A stretch of DNA of 64,000 nt from Fibrobacterota bacterium (GTDB lineage Bacteria; Fibrobacterota; Fibrobacteria; UBA11236), in contig JAQBPO010000082.1 of the NCBI GenBank assembly GCA_028287465.1, positions 1 to 64,000 of the forward strand, in the 5' to 3' direction. Shown here piece by piece: positions 9,452 to 18,529 of the stretch (positions are counted from its first letter, which is position 1; the number at the start of each line of letters is the position of its first letter). The notes beneath the pieces are model-generated. The model was not told the origin of the DNA and did not search any database. It worked only from the letters and a program-made list of their open reading frames with translations. The translations under genes were made by a program, and so were the position numbers.

Positions 9452-10993
9452 TCAGTCCATGGGAGGCACGGTGAAGCTCCACTTGGTCACCTCGGTGCCG
9501 GAAGCCTCCCCTCCCGTGCAAGAGGGTTTGACCTGTTCGCCGGCCATGCCGGCCCCCGCGCCCATCAGACCGCTGATGGCGGGAAGCCAGGAGATCGTCA
9601 CCGGCGCCTTGCCGCTTTTGCCCGAGCAATCATCCGTCCAATCCACTTCGGCGGACAATTCCCCGGACGCCATGTAATCGTACCCGAAAAGCTGGACCGC
9701 CGCCGGGTCGGTGAAAATCTGGAGCGCACCGCCTTGTTCCAGGCTGCCCTTCGAGGTTTCCTTGTACGTGCAGGTTTTCCCGCCCCCCGTAACGGTCAAG
9801 ACCTTCTGGTATTCATAGCTTCCCTGCGATAGGTACTCGTGGAAGGTCGGGCTCCAAACCCAGCCTACCGAGGAGGTGACCGTGGTATTGGTGACGTCCA
9901 CCTGGGATCCCCACGGGTTGTTGCAATGCCAGGTCACGGTGACGTTCCCGTCCACCTTGGGGACCGGGTCCCCGCAAGGCACCACGGCCAACCGGGCCTC
10001 GCGCATGATGGTATTCTCGCTATAGTCGCCCAAGGTCTGATCGCTCCAGGCGAATCCCGCCTTGAGGCCTATGGACATGGCCGCGGTCTGGGGCGTGATC
10101 CCGGAACCGGTCTCGTTCATCTGGTTCAGGAAGCGCGCGGAATTCACTTCGTCCAATTCGTTTCGCGCTTGTTGGACCTTGGCGACGGCCCCGGGAGTAT
10201 AGTTCGGGTCGCTCTTGGTGACGATATTGGTGGGGTTGCGCGCGCAGCGTTCCAGGGCGTCCAGCTCCAATCCCCATTTGCCGTTCTGCTTGGCCAACTC
10301 AAGGGCGCCCCCGATGGCGGATGCGGCGGATGCCAAGGCGTAGATGTTGGAGAGCGCCCCCGTGGGAAGGCCTTTGTCCTTGGCCGCGTCGAGCAGGGAT
10401 CCGATGCCGACGTCCGCGCCGGTCTTGCCGACCTCGACCCAGGCCACGCCCGCGCCGTCCGACCCGCCGCCCGCGGAGGAATTCCGCGCGGCCGCGGAGG
10501 CGCGCGGCAAGGCGATGCGCCGGAGGTCTTCGGTCGAAAGGGCCGAAGAGCCGAGTTGCGAAAGGAGGGCGGGCGGAATCCCGGCATTGGGGACGAAATA
10601 ATCCAGCTCCATGCGCGTCGAGCCATCGGCCTGTTTCACGGACGCGTATTTGAAATCGTACAAGGCGGGGCCGCCTTTCGCGACCTTGGCGGATTCCTCC
10701 GCCGTGGGCGTATAGGCGCGGCCGGGCATGAGTTTCATGGTGATGTCGCGGGTGGCGCCGTTGGGGAAAGTCTGCTTATAGACGAAGGTATTGGCGTCGA
10801 CGCGGACGGTATCGAGCTTGGCCGCCGCCAGGAAGCGCGCGACATCGGAGGGGAGTCCTTGGGCGGTGAATGCCGTCGCCAGGGGTTCATTGACGGGGAA
10901 GTCCTGCGCCGTCCCTTCGGTTCCGACCGCGTCCTTCCCCGAGTCGCATGCCGAAAGGGCCAAAGCCAGAATGGCAAGTGTGAAGCGCGTCAT
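9452..10993 (-). CDS. Hypothetical lipoprotein
   Basis: This is a 513-residue protein with a lipoprotein signal (MTRFTLAILALALSACDSG; lipobox LSAC with Cys at residue 16). The start ATG 10993 has AAGGCGG 6 bases upstream. The mature part holds an N-terminal alpha/beta-looking segment, a Ser/Gly/Ala-rich middle (AARNSSAGGGSDGAG) and a C-terminal region with four or more Cys (VPCGD, WHCNN, KTCTYK, DDCSGK, PSCTGG) that could form disulphides. The end is beta-rich. I do not recognise a family. The gene converges with the barrel protein at 9397 and is divergent from the MASE1 kinase, sharing about 100 bases of upstream DNA with it. Confidence 0.75.
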   Translation of the reverse strand: MTRFTLAILALALSACDSGKDAVGTEGTAQDFPVNEPLATAFTAQGLPSDVARFLAAAKLDTVRVDANTFVYKQTFPNGATRDITMKLMPGRAYTPTAEESAKVAKGGPALYDFKYASVKQADGSTRMELDYFVPNAGIPPALLSQLGSSALSTEDLRRIALPRASAAARNSSAGGGSDGAGVAWVEVGKTGADVGIGSLLDAAKDKGLPTGALSNIYALASAASAIGGALELAKQNGKWGLELDALERCARNPTNIVTKSDPNYTPGAVAKVQQARNELDEVNSARFLNQMNETGSGITPQTAAMSIGLKAGFAWSDQTLGDYSENTIMREARLAVVPCGDPVPKVDGNVTVTWHCNNPWGSQVDVTNTTVTSSVGWVWSPTFHEYLSQGSYEYQKVLTVTGGGKTCTYKETSKGSLEQGGALQIFTDPAAVQLFGYDYMASGELSAEVDWTDDCSGKSGKAPVTISWLPAISGLMGAGAGMAGEQVKPSCTGGEASGTEVTKWSFTVPPMD

Positions 10994-11095
10994 GATAACC
11001 GCCTTTTCAGGCTTCCGCCTGTCGATGTTCCGGGCGTCGGGCTTCCGACACTTCCTGAAGAATAGCTTTTGCGCGCCGAATGGTATCTTGTTTGG

Positions 11096-13576
11096 ATGTG
11101 GTCCAATCAATCGGGATCCAAGACTGTTCCTTCTCCGGTTCTATTCCTGGCCCTTTGCGGCGTCTACTTCCTGTCGGGCAGGTTGGGGCTTTCCCTGGCC
11201 TGGGTCAATCCCAGCGCGAGCGCGGTATGGCCTCCGACCGGGATCGCCATCGCGGCCGTTTCCCTATGGGGAAACCGGGTATGGCCGGCCATCTTCGTCG
11301 GCGCCTTTTTCGTCAATGCGACGTTGACCGGGCATTTCCCGAGTTCGCTGGGCATCGCATGCGGCAATACCGCGGAGGCCCTGGCGGGGGGGTGGTTCCT
11401 GGTCCGCGCGGGAGGACCGCGGGCCTTCACCGAACCCAGGCTTATTTTCCGTTTCATCGTCCTGTCCGGGATGCTCAGCACGGCCATCAGCGCCACCTTC
11501 GGGTCGGTATCGCTTTACCTGGACCACTTGACCAAGCCCGGTATCCTGCCGTCGCTTTGGCTGAATTGGTGGGTCGGGGATTTCAACAGCGTGCTTATCA
11601 TCACTCCCCTGGTGGTCCTGGCCGCGGATCGGATGACGCGGCCCCTGGTGAAGGTCGAACGGAAAATGGAGTCCATGGGCCTGATCCTGGCCTTGGTCCT
11701 GGCTTTGGTCATGGTGCATCTGCTGGTGTTCGGGGGCTTCATTCCCATGTCCGGAAGACTATACCTGCTCGGTTACCTGGGGATCCCCTTGTTCCTGTAC
11801 ATCGCCTTCCGATTCGGGCAATTCCCGGCCTCCCTCGCGGTCGCCTGCATGTCCGTGATCGCCATTTGGGGCACCGTGGATTCCCGCGGGCCTTTCGCTC
11901 CGGAGGATCCGGATCTTTCCCTGGTCCTCCTCCAGCTTTACCTGGGCTGCATCGCCGTGACCATGATGATCCTCGCGGCCGTGGTATGGGAGCAAAAAAA
12001 GTCGCGGAAAGAGCTCGATGCGAAACAGAGGCGCCTGGACAATATCATCCGCTCGGTGCCGGGAGTGGTATGGGAGGTCTGGAAGCGGCAGGATCCGGAA
12101 GCGTTGCATCTCAACTACGTAAGCCCTTACATGGAGACCTTGCTGGGTTATCCGGTTGAGGAGTGGCTCGCGAACCCCCGATTCTGGCTGGAAGTCGTGC
12201 ACCCCGAAGACCGGGAATCGGCCGCCCGCTGGTTCCTCGAGGCCTGGGAAAGCGGCAAGGGCGGTGTCTCCAATTTCCGCTGGCTGGCCAAGGATGGCCG
12301 GGTGGTCGATGCCGAAACGCGGTCCGTGGCTTTTCTCGACGCGGAAGGCCGGCCCGATGGCATGTTGGGCGTGCTCATGGACACCAGCGAACGGCGGCGC
12401 ACGGAAAAGCGCCTGTGGCTGGCGGAGCAGCAAATACAGTACGGGCGCAAGATGGACGCCATCGGTCGTTTGGCGGGCGGAGTCGCCCATGATTTCAACA
12501 ATATGCTCACCACCATCCTGGGCTACAGCGATCTGCTTCGCGAAGCGGTGCAGGATGACGCGCGCCTGTCCGCCTACGTCGATGAAATCCGGTGTTCCGG
12601 GGAACGTGCGGCTTCCCTGACCCGGCAGCTCCTGGCCTTCAGCCGCAAGGAGATCACCCAACCCCGGGCCCTGAATCTCAACGACATGATCCGGGAAAAA
12701 GCGGGGGTGCTGGACAGGCTGGTCGGCGGAGGAATCCTCCTGCGAACCTCACTGCAGCCGGATCTGGGATGCATCATGGCCGACCAGGATCAGATCCTGC
12801 AGGTCCTGTTCAACCTGGTAGCGAACTCCCGTGAGGCCATGCCGGAAGGCGGCGTGCTCACCGTCGAAACCTCGCAGTGCGACAATCCCGAGGGAGAGGA
12901 GGGTGTTTTCCTCCGTCCCAAGGCCCGCGACTGCATCCGCTTGACCATCCGCGATCAGGGCAGGGGAATCGACAAGGATACCATGGGACATCTATTCGAA
13001 CCGTTCTTCACGACCAAACGGCTTTCCAAGGAGGTGGGACTGGGTCTTTCGACGGTATACGGAATCCTGGAACGGAACGGCGGCGGCATCGCCGTGATCA
13101 GCGAACCGGGAAGGGGGACCGTTTTCAATGTCTTCCTTCCGAGGATTACCGGGGTCGCGGGCAGGGAAGACGGCGGTTCCGGGGAAGCCTCGGCCACGGC
13201 GGACAACCTCCTTCTTGTGGAGGAGGATGGAAGCGCCCGGAGGATCCTGACGGATCTGCTGGCCGAGCGCGGCTATGCCGTGCTCGATGCGTGCGATATA
13301 CCCTCTGCGAAGGTTCTGGTGCGCAAATGCCATGGGTCCCTCGCCTTGTCGGTGATTGACCTTGCAGGCCCGGGCCGGGCGGCTTTGGAATTGGCAGGGT
13401 CCCTGCTCTCAGGCCACCCCGGCCTGAGGGTTTTGTTCATGGCCGAGGATCCGGACGAGGTCATCCTGCCGCCGGGGCTTCCCTTGGACCGGATCAGGAT
13501 CGTCCCCAAGGTCTACACTCCCCACCACTTGATGGGCATGATCGAAGAATTGGCGGGGACGGAAATCCCCGCCTGA
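11096..13576 (+). CDS. MASE1-PAS-HisKA-REC hybrid histidine kinase
   Basis: This is a membrane sensor kinase of about 826 residues. The N-terminal ~300 residues contain about eight hydrophobic helices with the MASE1 signature style (WPPTGIAIAA, NWWVGDFNSVLIITPL). A PAS domain follows (about 330-440), then HisKA with His465 in GGVAHDFNN, and HATPase with NLVANSREAM, DQGRGI and KEVGLGLS. The terminal receiver is degenerate: the Asp in SVIDLAG and the Lys in IVPKVY remain, but the usual Ser/Thr is Ala (LFMAED) and the loop after the Asp lacks the MPxMxG pattern. It may bind phosphate poorly. The start is uncertain: ATG 11096 has no clear ribosome site, and TTG 11069 is an in-frame alternative. 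The ligand of the MASE1 module is not known. Confidence 0.9.
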   Translation: MWSNQSGSKTVPSPVLFLALCGVYFLSGRLGLSLAWVNPSASAVWPPTGIAIAAVSLWGNRVWPAIFVGAFFVNATLTGHFPSSLGIACGNTAEALAGGWFLVRAGGPRAFTEPRLIFRFIVLSGMLSTAISATFGSVSLYLDHLTKPGILPSLWLNWWVGDFNSVLIITPLVVLAADRMTRPLVKVERKMESMGLILALVLALVMVHLLVFGGFIPMSGRLYLLGYLGIPLFLYIAFRFGQFPASLAVACMSVIAIWGTVDSRGPFAPEDPDLSLVLLQLYLGCIAVTMMILAAVVWEQKKSRKELDAKQRRLDNIIRSVPGVVWEVWKRQDPEALHLNYVSPYMETLLGYPVEEWLANPRFWLEVVHPEDRESAARWFLEAWESGKGGVSNFRWLAKDGRVVDAETRSVAFLDAEGRPDGMLGVLMDTSERRRTEKRLWLAEQQIQYGRKMDAIGRLAGGVAHDFNNMLTTILGYSDLLREAVQDDARLSAYVDEIRCSGERAASLTRQLLAFSRKEITQPRALNLNDMIREKAGVLDRLVGGGILLRTSLQPDLGCIMADQDQILQVLFNLVANSREAMPEGGVLTVETSQCDNPEGEEGVFLRPKARDCIRLTIRDQGRGIDKDTMGHLFEPFFTTKRLSKEVGLGLSTVYGILERNGGGIAVISEPGRGTVFNVFLPRITGVAGREDGGSGEASATADNLLLVEEDGSARRILTDLLAERGYAVLDACDIPSAKVLVRKCHGSLALSVIDLAGPGRAALELAGSLLSGHPGLRVLFMAEDPDEVILPPGLPLDRIRIVPKVYTPHHLMGMIEELAGTEIPA

Positions 13577-13581
13577 AAAGG

Positions 13582-14691
13582 TCAATCGATCAGGATGGGA
13601 CTGGTCAGGCGGCTTTGACCGTTGAATCGCAGCATCGTGAAATACAACCCCTTCGCCAATCCCCGGGAATCCATGGGGACCATGGTGGTTTCGCCGGGGG
13701 CGGCCTGGCCGTCGAACAGGGTGGCGAGTTCCCGTCCGGAAGTGCTGACCAGCTTCACGGTCGTCCTGCCCTTGGAGGGGACCGTGAAGGCGAGGCCTTG
13801 CATGGATCCCGATTGGCCGCGGAAGCCCTGGGCGATCGAGAAGCCGTTCCGGGCGCGCGCCTTGGCCAGGGTGGTCGAGGTCGCGGGCCTGGTGATGGTA
13901 TTGGAGGCCAGGGTAACCGCCGCGATACTCGCCAGAGCCCGGCCGTCCAGGGTGGCTCCGGTATTCAACGAGATGGATTGATCGGCCATGATGGTCCCTT
14001 TCATCTTGCAAGTGGTCCCCAAGGTGGCGGACGTGCCCACTTGCCAGAAGATATTGGCGGCCTTGGCGCCTCCGGCCAGGGTGACCTGGATGCCGTCGCC
14101 GACCACGAGGTCCGAGGCGATCTGGAAGATCCAGACGTCGTCCGCATTGCCGGTCAGGGTGACGTCCGATCCCGTGATGGAGAGGGTGCTGGTGAATTTG
14201 TACAGGCCGGGAATGAGGGTGAGACCGCCGATATTGCCGGAACCGGGATTCAGGAAGGGACCGGCGGGCACGGGCGTCCTGCCCGCGGCATCGTCATAGG
14301 CCAGGGTCAGATCGCCCTTGGCCGTGCTCAGGTCGGACGCTGCAATCGTCGATCCGGCGGGACCCGTGGCGTCCACGGTGAAGATGGTCCCCGTAACCTC
14401 GAGGTTTCCGAATCCCGTTATCATGCTTCCGCCCGCGGGGCTCAAGCCGATATCCCCGGTGATGGCGGAAGTGGGGACGTTGGAAATCAGCGAAGCGGAA
14501 AGGACGGCGAAATGGGCCGTGGATCTCAGGTTGACGGGTTGCAGGGGTTCGTCGGCGGCGAAGGGCGCCAGGGTCGCGGCGGCCATGATGAGGGCGAGAC
14601 GGCCAACGGTTCCGGAGGGGATAAGTCGGGTTACGAAGGGGGGGTGTTTGATAAAATCTCCAAGTGGTTGATAATGGGACGGTGTGGCCAA
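13582..14691 (-). CDS. Secreted DUF3494 ice-binding-like protein with C-terminal sorting module
   Basis: The central ~200 residues match the DUF3494 ice-binding (antifreeze/adhesin-like) fold: FAVLSASLISN, a SAITGDIGLSPAG motif, DDVWIFQIAS, AANIFWQVG, GTIMADQSISLNTGATLDGRALA. DUF3494 proteins form a beta-solenoid beside a helix, and some inhibit ice recrystallisation; others may serve as adhesins. After a linker, the last ~75 residues (VKLVSTSGRELATLF, GLAKGLYFTMLRF) resemble FlgD-Ig/type IX-secretion sorting modules. The hydrophobic signal segment (VGRLALIMAAATLAPFAA) lies about 40 residues into this frame. The start is unresolved: TTG 14691 is used here; ATG 14586 would leave too short a signal, and a GGAG sits before an ATC at 14652. 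The gene converges with the MASE1 kinase, only 5 bases apart. Confidence 0.82.
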   Translation of the reverse strand: MATPSHYQPLGDFIKHPPFVTRLIPSGTVGRLALIMAAATLAPFAADEPLQPVNLRSTAHFAVLSASLISNVPTSAITGDIGLSPAGGSMITGFGNLEVTGTIFTVDATGPAGSTIAASDLSTAKGDLTLAYDDAAGRTPVPAGPFLNPGSGNIGGLTLIPGLYKFTSTLSITGSDVTLTGNADDVWIFQIASDLVVGDGIQVTLAGGAKAANIFWQVGTSATLGTTCKMKGTIMADQSISLNTGATLDGRALASIAAVTLASNTITRPATSTTLAKARARNGFSIAQGFRGQSGSMQGLAFTVPSKGRTTVKLVSTSGRELATLFDGQAAPGETTMVPMDSRGLAKGLYFTMLRFNGQSRLTSPILID

Positions 14692-14854
14692 GGGGCCTAC
14701 CTTCGCACCCAGGGTACTATCAGGATGGGAACGATTGCAATCCGATTCCAGGCCGCCGCGCGGCTGGTGAGGCAAACGCACCTATCCTGCACGAACCACG
14801 GACTTTACCATTACTTTACGGCATCCTTGCCCCCCAAAAGGTTGATTGGATTGA

Positions 14855-17524
14855 ATGACCCGTTTTCCTTCCGGAACTTCCAAATCAATTCCGGATACGG
14901 AAACCCAGTTCGACGAAATCGGGAAGCTTCATAGTCTCAGCCTCAAGCTGAGCACCTATACCGATCAGGCGCAAATCCTCCAGGAAGTGCTCAGCCATGC
15001 GTTATCGGTTTACCGCACGCAAAAAGGCATCCTGTCCCTCGCCGCTCCGGATGGCGGCGGCCTCAAGGTCGGGGCCAGCCTGGGAATGTCCGCCGGATAT
15101 CTGAAGGCTTTTGAAACGGTCCCGGAAGGTTCCGGTGCTTTCCTGGCCACCGGGCGACCGGTGATCGTCGAGGACGTGGAAAGCGATCCGCTTTTCGGCG
15201 CGCACCTCGAGGCGGCCCGCCAGGAGGGTTTCCGCTCGGTCCACAGCGTTCCCCTGATCAGCCGCCAGGGCAAGGTCATCGGAGTCCTGTCCGCGTACTT
15301 CCCGGAACCCCGCCAGGCGGTCGAGCGGGAGGCCCGGTTCGCGGATCTCTTCGCCCGTCTCGGGGCCGATTCGATCGAGCAGGAAGAGCTCCGCGCCATC
15401 GCCAACCGGGAATCGGATCAACGCCTGCTCGCGGAAGGGAAGATGAGGGAATATTCCGAAACCCTGGAAGTCCTCAATCGAACGAGCACCCAACTGGTGG
15501 CCGAACATGATCTGGAGAAGATCGTCCAAGCGGTCACGGACGGGGGCAGGGAAGTGTCCCATGCCTCCTTCGGGGCCTTCTTCTACAATACCACGAACGA
15601 ACAAGGCGATTCCTTCATGCTGTACACGCTCTCGGGCGTGCCACGCGAGGCCTTCGCCCATTTCCCGATGCCCAGGAAGACGGAGTTGTTCGCCCATACC
15701 TTCGAAGGCAAGGGACCGCAGCGCTTCGACGACGTGACGAAACGGCCCGAGTACGGGAAATCCGCGCCTCACCACGGTATGCCCAAGGGCCATCTGGCCG
15801 TGCGCAGCTACATGTCCGTCCCCGTCATCTCCCGGACGGGAGAGGTGCTTGGGGGCCTGTTCTACGGGCATCCGGAGCCCGGCATCTTCACCGAAACGTC
15901 CGAGCGCCTCCTGGTCAACCTGGCGTCCCAGGCCGCCGTCGCCATAGACAATTCGAAACTCTACGCGAAGCTGCACGAGGATCTCGCCAAGAGGCGCAAG
16001 GCCGAAGCCGCCGCCCAGAAGTTCGCCGCCATCGTGAACTCTTCCGGCGACGCCATCATCAGCAAGGACGTGAACGCGATCATCACCAGCTGGAACAAGA
16101 GCGCGGAACGCATCTTCGGCTATAAGGAAGATGAGGCCATAGGCCGTCCCATCACCATCCTGATCCCGGATAACCATATAGACGAGGAACCCAGGATCCT
16201 CGAGCGGATCCTGCGGGGCGAGACCATCAGCCATTACGAGACCGTCCGCCGCCGCAAGGACGGGAGCATCATCAATATCTCCCTGACCGTCTCTCCCATC
16301 TTCGACGAGGATGGCAAGATCATCGGCGCTTCGAAGATCGCGAGGGATGTCACGGATCTCAAGGAAACCGAAGAGCAATTGCGCCAGGCCCAGAAGATGG
16401 AGGCCGTGGGACGCCTGGCGGGAGGCATCGCCCACGATTTCAACAACCTGCTGACCTCGATCATCGGGTTCACGGAGATGGCCCAGACCTTGGCGGGAGC
16501 GGATGCGACCCTGGCGGAATACCTGGACGAGGTGCGCAAGTCGGGGCAAAGGGCCGCCACCCTGACCCAACAACTGCTGGCCTACAGCCGCAAGCAGGTG
16601 CTTTCCCCGAAGGTGATCGACCTCAACGCCATCGTAGCCGAGATGGAACGGATGCTTTCGCGCCTGATCGGCGAAGACATCGCCTTCACCACCGTGCTGG
16701 AACCGGATCTGGGTTCCGTGAAGGCCGACCCGAGCCAAATCCAGCAAATCATCGTCAACCTCGTGCTCAACGCGCGGGACGCCATGCCCAACGGCGGCAA
16801 GCTGGTCATCCGCTCGCAAACCGTTTTCGTGGATCGCGAATCCGCCGCCGGAAGCGACGAAGCCGCGAGGGAGCCGTTCGCGATGCTCTCCGTGAGCGAT
16901 ACCGGGGTGGGCATGACCGAAGAAGTGCAGGCCCGCATCTTCGAGCCCTTCTACACGACCAAGGAAGTGGGGAAAGGCACCGGCCTGGGGCTTTCCAGCG
17001 TTTACGGGATCGTTTCCCAGAGCGGCGGGAGCATATCCGTCATCAGCGAGCCGGGGCATGGGGCGATGTTCAAGGTCTTCTTCCCGATAGTCGAAGGGAT
17101 CCATCGCAAGGAAAGCCAAGTCCTTCCGCCGCAAGCGTCCGCCAAGTCCCTGCGCGGGGAAACCATCCTGCTGGCGGAAGATGAGTCCGCCGTGCGGAAA
17201 TTCCTGGTGGCGACCCTGCGCGCGAACGGCTATGCGGTCCTTGAGGCGGCGGACGGCCCCCAAGCCATGGAAATAGGCCTGCGCACCCCCCAAATCGATC
17301 TTCTCCTGACCGATGTCGTGATGCCCGGCATGAACGGCGGAGGGCTGGCGGAAGGCCTCAAGGCCAACCATGAAGGGCTCAAGGTCCTGTTCATGTCCGG
17401 CTATACCAAGGACATCCTATCCCCGAACAGCCTGAAGGACAAGAACACCCGTTTCCTGCAAAAGCCGTTCACCCAGGCGGATCTGCTCGCGAAAATACGG
17501 GACATGCTCGCCAAGCCCGCCTGA
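14855..17524 (+). CDS. GAF-GAF-PAS-HisKA-REC hybrid histidine kinase
   Basis: This is an 889-residue cytosolic hybrid kinase. Domains in order: GAF (about 30-175, with SVPLISRQGKVIGVLS), a second GAF (about 205-375, with SVPVISRTGEVLGGLF), PAS (about 390-500, with GDAIISKDVNAIITSWN and the PAC-like KIARDVTDLKETE), HisKA with His527 in GGIAHDFNN, HATPase (NLVLNARDAM, DTGVGM, GKGTGLGLS), and REC with AEDE, LLTDVVMPGM (phosphoacceptor Asp), FMSGY and LQKPF. All catalytic motifs are intact. No transmembrane segment is present. Neither GAF shows the Cys of bilin-binding phytochromes at a place I can identify, so the ligand is unknown. It is divergent from the DUF3494 gene. Confidence 0.94.
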   Translation: MTRFPSGTSKSIPDTETQFDEIGKLHSLSLKLSTYTDQAQILQEVLSHALSVYRTQKGILSLAAPDGGGLKVGASLGMSAGYLKAFETVPEGSGAFLATGRPVIVEDVESDPLFGAHLEAARQEGFRSVHSVPLISRQGKVIGVLSAYFPEPRQAVEREARFADLFARLGADSIEQEELRAIANRESDQRLLAEGKMREYSETLEVLNRTSTQLVAEHDLEKIVQAVTDGGREVSHASFGAFFYNTTNEQGDSFMLYTLSGVPREAFAHFPMPRKTELFAHTFEGKGPQRFDDVTKRPEYGKSAPHHGMPKGHLAVRSYMSVPVISRTGEVLGGLFYGHPEPGIFTETSERLLVNLASQAAVAIDNSKLYAKLHEDLAKRRKAEAAAQKFAAIVNSSGDAIISKDVNAIITSWNKSAERIFGYKEDEAIGRPITILIPDNHIDEEPRILERILRGETISHYETVRRRKDGSIINISLTVSPIFDEDGKIIGASKIARDVTDLKETEEQLRQAQKMEAVGRLAGGIAHDFNNLLTSIIGFTEMAQTLAGADATLAEYLDEVRKSGQRAATLTQQLLAYSRKQVLSPKVIDLNAIVAEMERMLSRLIGEDIAFTTVLEPDLGSVKADPSQIQQIIVNLVLNARDAMPNGGKLVIRSQTVFVDRESAAGSDEAAREPFAMLSVSDTGVGMTEEVQARIFEPFYTTKEVGKGTGLGLSSVYGIVSQSGGSISVISEPGHGAMFKVFFPIVEGIHRKESQVLPPQASAKSLRGETILLAEDESAVRKFLVATLRANGYAVLEAADGPQAMEIGLRTPQIDLLLTDVVMPGMNGGGLAEGLKANHEGLKVLFMSGYTKDILSPNSLKDKNTRFLQKPFTQADLLAKIRDMLAKPA

Positions 17525-17573
17525 TCCGGGCCATGCCGGTTGATCCCGGGCGCCCAGGGAGCTTATTTAAGGA

Positions 17574-18470
17574 ATGGCTTCTCCCGCCGTCCTGATCCCC
17601 TTCGCCGCCGCCCTCCTGTTTCCCTTCGCGACCATGGCCTTGAAGCGCGCCATGGACCTCGCCAGGGATCCCTGGGGAACCGTGTTCGTCTCCAATGCCG
17701 CCATCGCGGCGGTATTCCTCCCCTTGTTCCTTTTCGAGGAAAGGGCGGCATCCCAAGGGAACGCCTGGCAACTTCTTTTGTCGGGCGCGGTTTTTTTCCT
17801 CGCCCAGGCGGCCGCATACAAGTCCTTCTCCGCCGGCGACCTCTCCGTGGCCGTCCCGGCGCAGGGCACCAAGGTCCTGCTGGTGGCGGTATTCACCCTG
17901 CTCATGACGGGGCAGAACGTGGGCGTCCGCCTGTGGGGAGCGGCAGGCATGACGGTGGCGGCCATCTGGTTCCTCCAGGATCGGGAGAGCGGGGGGACGC
18001 GCGATCGCCGACGGGTGCTCAGGACCTTGGCCTATGCCATGGCCGCCTCGATCGCTTTCGCCGCCTTCGACGTCTTCGTCCAGAAATGGAGCCCGGAATG
18101 GGGCCTGCATCGCTTCGGCCCCTGGGTTTTCCTATGCCAGGCCTTGCTTTCGGTTTCCCTGCTCCTGTTGCCCTGCAAGGGCAGGCGCCTCCGCTACGAT
18201 GGCCGCACCTGGGCCTGGCTGGCGGCCGGTTCCGCCGGCATGGCCGTCATAACCCTGGCCCTGGTGCTGACCATCGGCATCTACGGCAAGGCGACCCTGG
18301 TGAACATCCTGTTCAATTCCAGGTGCGTCTCCAGCGTGGCCTTCGTCTGGCTGGCGGGCAGGTGGTTCGGAAACAGGGAGGCGAAATCAGGCCGCCGGGC
18401 CATGGGCCACCGCCTGCTCGGCGCCGGATTCATGATGGCCGCCATCGCCCTGGCCATGTCGGGAAAGTAG
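17574..18470 (+). CDS. EamA/DMT-family membrane transporter
   Basis: This 298-residue integral membrane protein has about ten hydrophobic helices in two halves, the layout of EamA-type drug/metabolite transporters. The first half ends near residue 145 with a charged linker (DRESGGTRDRRR). The repeat-half motif AAYKSFSAGDLSVAVPAQGTK (read in parts) matches the EamA helix 3-4 region where substrates pass. The substrate cannot be inferred. It follows the GAF kinase on the same strand by 49 bases. AAGGA abuts the ATG, which is closer than usual for a ribosome site. Confidence 0.8.
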   Translation: MASPAVLIPFAAALLFPFATMALKRAMDLARDPWGTVFVSNAAIAAVFLPLFLFEERAASQGNAWQLLLSGAVFFLAQAAAYKSFSAGDLSVAVPAQGTKVLLVAVFTLLMTGQNVGVRLWGAAGMTVAAIWFLQDRESGGTRDRRRVLRTLAYAMAASIAFAAFDVFVQKWSPEWGLHRFGPWVFLCQALLSVSLLLLPCKGRRLRYDGRTWAWLAAGSAGMAVITLALVLTIGIYGKATLVNILFNSRCVSSVAFVWLAGRWFGNREAKSGRRAMGHRLLGAGFMMAAIALAMSGK

Positions 18471-18529
18471 AGGTTATTTCCTAACTTTGAGGAACGCAGC
18501 CAGGCCCGTAGCACCCCCACCAGGAACCC

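Noticed and set aside
15002-17371. 789-codon minus-strand frame opposite the GAF kinase
   Set aside because: Shadow frame with skewed His/Gly/Arg content and no recognisable domain.
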